In this document: piece after piece, positions 55,672 through 64,000 of the stretch
Position numbering within the stretch: the first letter of the stretch is position 1
How the letters are laid out: each line of letters begins with the position of its first letter
Assembly: GCA_021234155.1 (NCBI GenBank)
Contig: JAJEKV010000073.1
Span: forward strand, 4,748,001-4,812,000
DNA length: 64,000 bases
Direction: 5' to 3'
DNA from: Isoetes taiwanensis
Taxonomy: Eukaryota > Streptophyta > Lycopodiopsida > Isoetales > Isoetaceae
Program-made: the position numbers and the translations under genes
The notes under the pieces: model-generated
Told to the model about the DNA's origin: nothing
The model's input: the letters and a program-made list of their open reading frames with translations, nothing else
Databases searched by the model: none

Positions 55672-57559
55672 TGTTGCCCCCAAAGGGCAACATGCTAATG
55701 AAGGATCCATATGTTCAAACTAGGTCAACTCATTTTAGAAGACTAGGGCAAAGCTTGGAAGATTATTGTCACTCAACATTGTTATAAAGGTCAAAAGATG
55801 TTCATGCTTCAAGTCAAACAATGCTCAAGTTTCAAACTTCACAAAAGGTATTTTATTCAAAGTCAAATGCTTAGTCAGGAATATGCTCTAGAAGATTCTG
55901 GGTTATGAAGTTTGGAAGATATTGCTCGAAGTTTGGAAGTTAGAGTTTGGAAGATTCCCCTTTATGGTTTCACCCTTGTCACCTTGTTTAGCCATTTTTC
56001 CCTTCTTCTATTCCCTAGCCACTTTTGCACCATTGCCCCCCACATTTGCTTTTTCCTTCCCATACACACTTACTCCATACCTTGTTTTCTTTACATCCAT
56101 ATCTTATTGTCATCTATCTCCACTATCCACATGAGCCTTTGTTGCCCCCATTGCCAATCTCTATTTCTCACCCCATATTTTATGGTTAAACCCTTGTTGG
56201 CTCTCCACTCCTTCAAATTGGTCTCATGGTCCTAATAACTTCAAATTAGGTTATGGGTATTTGATACCATGGTCTAAAGCATGCATAAAGCTCCAAGATA
56301 ATATAAGCTTTAAGCTTGAACCATGGTAGAACTTTCCTAAAATCCCAAATACAGGAATATTCCCAAATATATTTAAGGGAAATACGCGAACCGTATGTCG
56401 GTGGAATTCCCCAGAAATATCTGACCATGAACCCTAAATCCGAGTTTAAACTCGAATCACGCCGGATTTGATTCCATTCTCCCTGCAACCAATCTATTCT
56501 TGGATCCCGGAACTTAAGCAATAATTTAAGCCTAAATTTGTCACCCGAAATCACTGAAACCGAAATCCAAAAAACTATATACAGGGGAAACGCAATCAGA
56601 GCATTTTCGAAGGCCCAGAAGTATTCAGATCCTACATTGATCATTGCTGAGCAAGATCTGGACGATCCTTGAAGTTCTTGAGCTCTCCTCAACTGGATTC
56701 ACAAGATCTGGTTGACATTACCTTCAAAAATTATTTATTGACTTGAGAAGATTATTTTCCTGTGATTTAAAGCTATGAAGCATCCTTATATTCTATTATC
56801 ATGATATATTTACCTCCATATCAATTCAAATCGATTGCCAAGTTGTCAAATCCATCTCTGATATATTATTCTATAATTCTTGCTACAAAATATTCTACAG
56901 AAAATTCTAGTGTGTTTTTCTATTCCTTTGGACCACTTGCCATCTATCCTTAGAGCCTGTGCAGTCCAAAGGAGTTGGAATCATTCAAAAATACCAAGTA
57001 TAGCTCAAATTCAAAAAAATTGCTCTCGGGTTTGGACAGTTTTGACTGTATTTTGCCAAATCTAGCCACAAAAAATACTTTTACACATCCAAATGAAGAT
57101 TTGATTGATTGCCCCTCTTCCCTAACATCATTGCAACATATTTACTTTGGAATTTCTCAAAAAGATGATTGGCAAAACCAAATCTCAATTTCTGATCACT
57201 GTTTTCTACATTTGACCTCTATTGACCAAAATTTGACCCCACTTTGAGCTCGAATAACTCAAAGATTAAGTCTCTGACTTGGTCAGAGGTTTTACTGTTG
57301 GTTAACTACCACCTTTTTGACCAAGTCTATTGCACCTGACTTAAAAAATTGATCTGCATCTCGACACCACATTTGTTTTGGCAAAGGTACTATTTTTTGG
57401 AAATGGGAAAGGTATGGAACTCGAACTTTTTGAACTTGTTTTGGGATTTCCTTGCATAGACTGATCACCTCAAGTGATCTGGAGGTTCTAACCCCAATTT
57501 GAGTGAAAACTTGAATTGGTTCCTTGTGGTTGACCTTTAAGCCAGGTTTAGGGTCAACA
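55672..57559 (+). repeat. G2 LTR 2 (1888 bp), shared by both internal regions
   Basis: TGTTG...CAACA. Serves as 3' LTR of internal region 1 and 5' LTR of internal region 2. Nearly identical to LTR 1, with differences clustered at 56350-56660. A TATATAC near 56574 is a possible promoter core. Confidence 0.9.
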
Positions 57560-57562
57560 TTT

Positions 57563-57580
57563 TGGAGGTCCTACCGAGAT
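57563..57580 (+). promoter_or_regulatory. G2 primer-binding site 2 (tRNA-Gln)
   Basis: TGGAGGTCCTACCGAGAT after a TTT spacer, identical to 49601-49618. Confidence 0.75.
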
Positions 57581-57600
57581 CTTCCTGGATCTCAGAACTC

Positions 57601-59110
57601 ATGGCTCCAAAGCAAAAATTTCCAGCGAAAAATGAACCATTAGAAGATGTTGATGTATCGGATCATTGCAAAGAAAGGCCATTGCCTTCAAGTTTCTCAA
57701 CTAGCTTACTTCAAAACATGCCATACCGGTTTGAGTTGAATGTCCCTGTTCCCTTGCCTACCTTTTATTCCAAAGATGAGTGCTAACCACTTTTTTGAGA
57801 ATATTTGAAGACTATTTACGGGGATTATGGTTTCAAGAAAGGATGCAAGCTTTCAAATTTGAAAAATGTTTCAAAGATGAGAGTGAAGTCTGAGCTTGGT
57901 TAACTTATGAGAAGTTAATGGGTACCACTTCATGGGATGAACTTGTCAAGAAGTTTCGGATAGATTTGGTAAGTTAGTCGCTCCACAAGATTTGGTTAAT
58001 GAACTGCAAGGTTTTTCTATACATGCGGGGAGAAAGTGTGAATCGAGACAAGGAGAGGTTTAGTACATTCATGAGCAGGTGTCAAAAAGCACAAGTCACC
58101 ATCCCAACTCTTTTTTTTAGTTCTTGCCTTTTATCAATGGTGCAAAAAGACCGGATATCCAAAGAAAGTTGCTCAAAATCCAAGGCTGTTTGAAGGGTTT
58201 GATTCCATTTACAAAGTCTTTGCCAAAACCACTGATCTGACCCAGATGCTCTCTACTTTGCACGATAAGCATTATGCTTCTCATCATACTCCTGACCGTT
58301 TACCACGATGCTCTTGATGCACATTATGATCATCATCCTTCTATTCCGGTTTATGCCATACAAAAAGAAAAAAAAGAAATCCAAAGAGGAGGAAGCCAAT
58401 TCCCAAGTTGCGTAGGTCAAGTCGGATCTATCCAAGGTTCTTGAAGCCTTAGCGTAAATAACCAAACAATTAGTTGAACTCAAGGCTGCAAGAGCGGGTA
58501 AAACTTATCCCGAATGTATTCATTGCAATAGGAATTCTCACCCATCCGAAATATGCTATTGGCAAGTGTGCTCCAAATGTAATAGAAAAGGCCATTTTGG
58601 AAAGGAATGTCCTGTTTGTTCTTTTTGTAAAGAGGTTGGCCATACTGATGCTAGGTGTGCTGTTAAGGAATATTTTGCTAAACAGGAAAAAGAGAAGAGA
58701 CCGAGTCTAAACCCCCCCGTGAGATTTGCTGAACCAAGCACCTCTATAAGGTTTATTCAAGCTCGTGAAGTTCCTAAATCAAGAAGTTATGGTGGTGCAA
58801 ACTAGAAGCATGAATGAAGCTCAAGTACATGTTGAACCAAGTAGGCATTCTCTTGCCGGGGCCCTGTGCCATCTGTAATGGAATCACACCTTTCGGATCA
58901 TAGCTCCACCCCCTCAGCAAAAATATGGTAAGAAAGATCAAGACTTTGATGAGGTTGATGTTTTGCTTAAAAATTCCAAGGTGAGTGTGGATCTCTTTAC
59001 TTTATTAAAGATTGCACCTAGTTATAGGAAAAGGGTACTTCAACGAACCAATAGTGAGGTATTAAATGCTTGTGTGAATTTTACTGACGCCACTGACCTT
59101 ATTCTAGCAC
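57601..59110 (+). pseudogene. gag: G2 gag, internal region 2, with two zinc knuckles
   Basis: ATG at 57601. A frame of 74 codons is open from 57562 to 57786, then indels break the core. The nucleocapsid part is the best preserved of the three copies: CSKCNRKGHFGKEC and CSFCKEVGHTDARC at 58569-58658, both C-x2-C-x4-H-x4-C, in tandem. Downstream, KVSVDLFTLLKIAPSYRKRVL (about 58975-59040) is shared with the other copies. Gag binds and packages the RNA. Confidence 0.8.
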
Positions 59111-59113
59111 GAC

Positions 59114-59470
59114 ATGAAAGAAGACCCCGGAGCATTCACATGTTCAATTGCTTTAGGAGGGTATACCTTTTCTAATGTGTTACTTGATGGGGGTTCTCCC
59201 CTAAATATCATGCCATATCATATTATGAAGAAGTGTGGTTTTGAGGTGGATAAGAAGGCTTCTATGTTATTAAAATCTTTTTATAATGCTAAGATTTCTC
59301 CTATTGGTGTGGTGACTAAAGTGCCTGTTAATACAGAAGGCATAACTGTAGCTGCTAACTTTATTGTGGTGGCTTTTGAAGATATAGGAGATGAATCTGA
59401 TATTTATGACTTACTTTTGGGGAGGAGATGGTTAGCCACTGTGGATGCCAGGCCAGTCTGGTCTCAAGGG
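59114..59470 (+). CDS. G2 protease, internal region 2 (full length)
   Basis: Start of a 333-codon open frame covering protease and upstream RNase H. LLDGGSPLNIM marks the active site (Asp near 59188). It contains the 15-residue segment TVAANFIVVAFEDIG missing from the other two copies, then DESDIYDLLLGRRWLA. This is probably the ancestral length, because the added strand fits a protease fold before the LLG motif. Confidence 0.8.
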
Positions 59471-59659
59471 AGATGTACCATCTCCAATGGCTCCCAGACT
59501 GCTACAATTTATAACCAAGAGGGCTCCTATGACTCCAAGGAAGAGGTACATTTTATTAAAGAAATGCTAATTGAAGAACCTTTGGGATCTTACAGGATAA
59601 AAAATACAAAACCAAGAAACTATGAAATGGTTCCTCTTATTATGGAAAGTGCACCTCCC

Positions 59660-60090
59660 AGCATACAAGGACCAACAGGGTTCTTATGGTTTGATGGAGG
59701 TATCTCTAAAAAATTAAATGTTGCATCATCTGCTGCTATTTTGAAAGACTCTTCTCACAAACTTTTAGCTAAAGTAGGAAGGATCTTTCCTCAAGTCACT
59801 TCTAATGTGGCGAATATAAAAGCCTTGATTGCGGGTCTCGAGGAAGCTAAATCTATGAATATTGCCAATATTCACATTTATGGTGATTCACAATTAATCT
59901 GCAGACAAGTTTCGAGGAGACTATCAAACAAAAATGCAGATATGGAGCTCTTGAAGAATCAAGCAATGGGAGTGCTCTCGAGCTTTGCTTCATGGGAAAT
60001 CACTCATATCCCCGAGAGAATGAATTTTGAAGCTGATGCCTTGTGTAGGGAGACTCTCATGTCACACTTAACGAGGGAGCTATCCCTGAA
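59660..60090 (+). CDS. Additional RNase H before RT, internal region 2
   Basis: Same domain as at 51660, in one open frame with the protease. FLWFDGG (Asp near 59693), IHIYGDSQL, and FEADALCRE are intact. The catalytic Glu is replaced: NVAEYKAL reads NVANIKAL because one base is lost and one gained close together (GTGGCGAATATAAAAG against GTGGCAGAATATAAAG). The change sits on a CAG, so it is probably a sequence error. Confidence 0.8.
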
Positions 60091-60189
60091 GATGATCTTG
60101 ATGACAATGAGCTAAAAGCACTCTGTCCTATTTTGACCATTGATGCATCGAGAAAAAAAAGGAGACCTAAGAGATTGTAATCACTAAGA

Positions 60190-61240
60190 ATGGTAAGACT
60201 TCGAACCTTGTTTGTTGGGGATTTGATTGAATATCAAAACAAAGAGAACATATACAAGTGTTTTTTTGAAGAAAGGAAAGATGTATTTGCTTGGGATTAT
60301 TCGGAGCTATCGGGTATCAAACCCGACGTATGTCAATTTGAAATTAAGATTAAAGAAGGTTGTAAACCCTGTTTTCAAAAATTAAGAAGGATTAATGCTT
60401 CACTAATGGGACTAATTAAAGATGAATTGGATAAGATGTTGGATGCAGGTGTTATTATTGAAATTATTAATCCAGAATGGGTATCTTGTATTGTTCCTGT
60501 GGAGAAGAAAAGTGGTGCTTTAAGAATTTGCATTGACTATCGAGACCTCAACAAAGCTACCATCAAAGATTGTTACCCTTTGCCCTTTTTAGAAGAAATC
60601 CTATATCTTTGAAAGGTAAAAGAGGTGTATTCATTTTTAGATGGCTTCTCGAGATTCAACAGTTAGTATTAAAGAAGAAGACCAACCCAAGACCTCTTTT
60701 ATTACCCCTTGGGGAACTTATGCAATGAAAAGAATGCCTTTTGGACTAATAAATGCACCTGCTACTTTCCAGAGAGCCACGGATGTTATTTTTAGGCCTA
60801 TGTCTCCTCAAAAATTCAGAGTTTATTTGGATGACCTTTGTTTAGGATCTCACCCTACTAATCATTTGGAGTTGTTGGCAAAAATATGTTCTTTGTGTAG
60901 GGAATCGAGTCAACCTTAATCCAAAGAAATGTATTTTTTTTTTTTGCATCCAAAGGACAACTTTTGGGACACGAGGTATCCAACAATGGTATACAGTGGC
61001 ACAAGAAAAGGTTGAAGCTCTCAAAAAACTGGTGCCCCCAAAACCTGAAGGTGTCAAAAGTTTTATTGGCATGACTAGTTTTCTTAGGATGTATATTCCT
61101 AATTTTGCTCACATTATAAGTCCTATTTCTAAGTTGACAAGAATAGGCGGGATTTCCAAATCGAGAGTAAGTATGTTCTGTCACATGGTCATCCAGTTGC
61201 CAAGAGTCTTTTGAGTTGCTTATAAAGTCCATTTGTGAAG
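60190..61240 (+). pseudogene. G2 reverse transcriptase, internal region 2
   Basis: An open frame of 140 codons from 60190 covers DVFAWDYSELSGIKPDVCQ, KLRRINASLMGLIKDELDKM, PEWVSCIVPVEKKSGALRIC and DYRDLNKATIKDCYPLPF; it breaks at 60612. Downstream frames give MKRMPFGLINAPATFQRATD and YLDDLCLGS with the catalytic Asp pair near 60828-60833, and FIGMTSFLRMYIPNFAH near 61062-61112. Better preserved than the first copy. Confidence 0.85.
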
Positions 61241-61261
61241 CAACTCTCCTAAAACCAGATT

Positions 61262-61640
61262 TGGCCAAGCCATTTGAGGTCTACATTACTATTACTAAAA
61301 AGCCATAGGCTTAGCTATTCTCAGGACAAGCACACCATAGCTTTTGCCCGACAAACAATGGAGTTCAACTGAAGAAAAATACACCGTAGAATGGAAAGAG
61401 TCTTTCTTTGCTCTCATGTTTCTCATTGATGACAAGGTCATTTATTATTGAAGAGTCCAGTTCAAGTTTATATGAAGCAAAATCCAACAGGTTTGTTATT
61501 TGGTAAGGCTACCTCTAAACCAAAAATTCAAAGGTGGGCTTGCAAGTTACAAACCTTTGATATTTCTATAAAAGAGTTACATCAAGTAAAGAGTCCCAGT
61601 CTCTATTTACCTTATATTTTCTTTGACCATGAGGATGTAA
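61262..61640 (+). pseudogene. Native RNase H of G2 region 2, catalytic residues lost
   Basis: Same degenerate domain as at 53240: KPFEVYITITKKAIGLAIL, FALMFLID, then VQVYMKQNPTGLLFGKATS and RWACKLQTFDISIKELHQVK. No TDAS or TDH aspartate. Frames shift near 61305, 61330 and 61440; the part from 61448 is fused in frame to the integrase. Confidence 0.75.
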
Positions 61641-61699
61641 TGGAAGTTGTTGATTTTGTGGATGCCTTAGCTTATTTACAGGCGGTGATGATGATGAGC

Positions 61700-62900
61700 A
61701 GGGCCAACAGGATTGGCAAACTACCTATAAAGAATTTTCTACAATTCAAGGAGATGCCCTCGATTGACCTCAAGCCAAAGAAAGGAGATTTAAAAGAAAA
61801 GTGTAGGCAGTTCAAAATGATTAATGATGTTTTATGTAAAGTCAACAGGGATGGACTATTATTGAGGTGTGTCAATGAAGAAGAATCTGCCTTGATCATT
61901 AAAGAAATGCATGAAGGAATATGTGGAGGCCATTTTGCTGGAGATACTACTTGCCAAGAAAATTCTCGGTCGGATACTATTGGCCTACAATATTTAAAGA
62001 TTGTTATCTTTGCTATAAAATCTTGCCACAAGTGCCAAATATTTGGCAAGAGGATCCTTATCCCAGCTGCACTAAACCCCATAATTTCTCCAGGACCCTT
62101 CCAAATTTGGGGATTAGATTATATTGGTCCTATTAACCCCTCTTCTGCAGGGCAACATCAGCACATTATTGTAGCTACAGATTATTTTACCAAATGGGCA
62201 GAAGCAATTCCTTTGAGACAGGCTAATGCCCTTACAACAGCAAAGTTCTTACATGAGTACATTTGTGCACGGTTTGGTATTCCTCTACAATTACATTCTG
62301 ATAGAGGTACTCCTTTTGTGAATGAAGTTATTGCTAATTTATTGACCATTCTTAAAGTCAAACATACCAAGAGTTCCTCTTACTATCCCCAAGGTAATGG
62401 TCAAGCAGAAGCTACTAACAAAGTTTTGAAGGGTATTTTTTAAAAAAAAAGGATGATAATCAAAAGGATTGGCATGTTAAATTAGTGGATGCCCTATGGG
62501 CTTATAGAGTCACCATCAAAGCAAAGAACCACTCATACCCCTTTTAACTTGGTTTATGGCATTGAAGCCGTGCTTCCCGGTGAGAACTTGAGCTTCCATC
62601 TCCGAGGTTAGCTCATAAGTTGTGTTTGCCTTTTTGAGTATGCCTTGCGGGAAAAGACTGGATGCCCTTTTGCATTTAGAAGAATATAGGATGGAAGCCG
62701 AGAATGCTAATTTGCTTAAAAAGGCCAAGGATTTGGCTGCTTTCAAAGTTGCTCATAAAATACAAAGGGACCTTCAAGACCGGAGAATTAGTTCGAAATG
62801 GAATAAATCAAGAGAGGATTCAGCCAAGTAAGTTTGAGAATCTTTGGGAGGGTCCCTATGAAGTGTTGGAACCCGCAGCACCAATTCATATTGGCTAAAG
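61700..62900 (+). pseudogene. G2 integrase, internal region 2
   Basis: A 331-codon frame (from 61448) carries the end of the degenerate RNase H and most of integrase: MHEGICGGHFAG, SCHKCQIFGKR, then D 62117-62119 (GLDYIGP), D 62300-62302 (HSDRGTPF), E 62408-62410 (NGQAEATNK). Spacing D to E is 35 residues, the DD35E rule. It stops at 62441 in an A-run (TTTTTTAAAAAAAAAGG), where the other copy reads TTTTGCAGAAAACAGTGG, so the stop is probably an error. The C-terminal KFENLWEGPYEVLEPA lies near 62830-62880. Confidence 0.85.
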
Positions 62901-62998
62901 GAATTAACTTCAGGTTTGTCACTCCCAAATCCCATCAACACTATTCATCTGAAGAGGTACTTTGGGATCAAAGACATTTGCTTGTCCCTTTTATGCTC

Positions 62999-63475
62999 TA
63001 GAATTTAAACAAGTTAGAATTAAATTTAGATGTTAGATAGATTGGATTTCACTTTGTCTTAAATTTAGAACTAATGTCTTCATTAAGTTTATGTTTTTTG
63101 GATTAGCCAATTATGAAGGATGAGCTATCAAATAGTCTCAGGACAAGGATTTCTATTAACTGCCAAGTGTCATTTGCAGGAGCACCCTTTTTCCATCTTT
63201 ATTCATCTGTCTCAGTGTGGTCTTGAAAGCACTCTGCAATTCAGCTTCACCATCCTAGCAGAGTTGCTCTTGAAGATATGAAGGAGACACATATTCTTTT
63301 GTTTTGGCGAGACCTCAACATTTTCACATTCTCCCCCCCACCACATTCATTTCTACTCCATTAACACTTACACATCACACTCCCTCTCTACCATGATTCT
63401 CACTCAAGCACCTTGGTACAAGATTGAAGACCCTTTATGGCTGAGGGGACCAGCCATTCTTTTGTTTTGGCGAGA
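62999..63475 (+). other. G2 3' untranslated region 2, single-unit version
   Basis: Corresponds to 54985-55671 but lacks about 210 bp: the left part of the first unit (to GTCTCAGTGTGGTCTTG) is joined to the right part of the second (AAAGCACTCTGCAATTCAGC) at about 63223. Confidence 0.7.
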
Positions 63476-64000
63476 TGTTGCCCCCAAAGGGCAACATGCT
63501 AATGAAGGATCCATATGTTCAAACTAGGTCAACTCATTTTAGAAGACTAGGGCAAAGCTTGGAAGATTGTTATGGAGGTCAAAAGATGTTCATGCTTCAA
63601 GTCAAACAATGCTCAAGGTTCAAACTTCACAAAAGGTATTTTATTCAAAGTCAAATGCTTAGTCAGGAATATGCTCTAGAAGATTCTGGGTTATGAAGTT
63701 TGGAAGATATTGCTCGAAGTTTGGAAGTTAGAGTTTGGAAGATTCCCCTTTATGGTTTCACCCTTGTCACCTTGTTTTAGCCACTTTTGCACCATTGCCC
63801 CCCACATTTGCTTTTTCCTTCCCATACACACTTACTCCATACCTTGTTTTCTTTACATCCATATCTTATTGTCATCTATCTCCACTATCCACATGAGCCT
63901 TTGTTGCCCCCATTGCCAATCTCTATTTCTCACCCCATATTTTATGGTTAAACCCTTGTTGGCTCTCCACTCCTTCAAATTGGTCTCATGGTCCTAATAA
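63476..64000 (+). repeat. G2 LTR 3, cut by window end
   Basis: TGTTGCCC start, same hairpin. Two short deletions relative to LTR 2: 14 bp near 63569 and about 27 bp near 63779, each between short direct repeats. The remainder lies beyond the window. Confidence 0.9.

Larger units (their letters stand above)
47723..64000 (+). mobile_element. Tandem G2 Ty3/gypsy array: LTR-internal-LTR-internal-LTR
   Basis: Three LTRs (47723-49597, 55672-57559, 63476 to window end) enclose two nearly identical internal regions. Each internal region has a tRNA-Gln-type primer site, gag with two zinc knuckles, a DGG protease, an RNase H ahead of RT, RT, a degenerate RNase H and integrase, with no chromodomain. 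RT and integrase resemble the non-chromovirus Tat/Athila side of plant Ty3/gypsy (FAWDYSEL, KLRR and FLDGFS features), and the additional RNase H points to Tat. Confidence 0.85.

Noticed and set aside
47723-64000. Integrated pararetrovirus
   Set aside because: Integrase with HHCC and DD35E, LTRs with primer site, and no movement protein: an LTR retrotransposon, not a caulimovirid.

Overview
This window is land-plant nuclear DNA. The evidence is a complete plastid pyruvate kinase alpha-subunit gene (seven exons, minus strand, 20614 down to 17741) sitting in dense plant transposable elements: two kinds of Ty3/gypsy LTR retrotransposon, at least three L1-type LINE fragments and a Mutator-like (MULE) transposase remnant. 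I see no bacterial operons, rRNA, tRNA or CRISPR. The exact plant group cannot be fixed by eye; the repeat mix would fit a large-genome plant such as a fern or gymnosperm, but that is a guess.

Layout. (1) 1-7126: a decayed chromodomain Ty3/gypsy element (gag, protease, RT, RNase H, integrase, chromodomain, then a polypurine tract and the start of its 3' LTR at 5647). (2) 7127-29860, 'copy A': a LINE on the minus strand (7.1-12.6 kb), AT-rich DNA, unidentified plus-strand coding remnants (14.0-15.4 kb), a MULE transposase fragment (16.0-16.8 kb), the pyruvate kinase gene, a second LINE with a third LINE fragment nested in it (21.2-25.2 kb), a pyrimidine-rich repeat (25.25-26.18 kb), and the 5' LTR and gag of a second gypsy family, here called G2. 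(3) 29862-51430, 'copy B': the same series in the same order and orientation, about 6% shorter over the comparable span and riddled with small indels in places. (4) 47723-64000: a tandem G2 array, LTR-internal-LTR-internal-LTR, running off the window end.

G2 is the most interesting element. LTRs are about 1.87-1.89 kb (TGTTG...CAACA), the primer-binding site matches the 3' end of a plant tRNA-Gln, and the domain order is gag, protease, an RNase H of the archaeal/plant type, RT, a normal-position RNase H that has lost its catalytic residues, then integrase. The extra RNase H lies before RT rather than after the native RNase H, and appears to have taken over its role.

A second theme is assembly quality. 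Differences between copies A and B concentrate at CAG/CTG trinucleotides (for example TCTGG in one copy, TACGG in the other), and stretches of near-identity alternate with stretches of heavy damage. This fits base-calling error at methylated CHG sites in uncorrected long reads better than mutation, so copy B may be a false or haplotypic duplication. Reading-frame breaks in the repeats should be judged with that in mind. The pyruvate kinase gene in copy A is free of such damage and its exons sum to an unbroken 607-codon frame.
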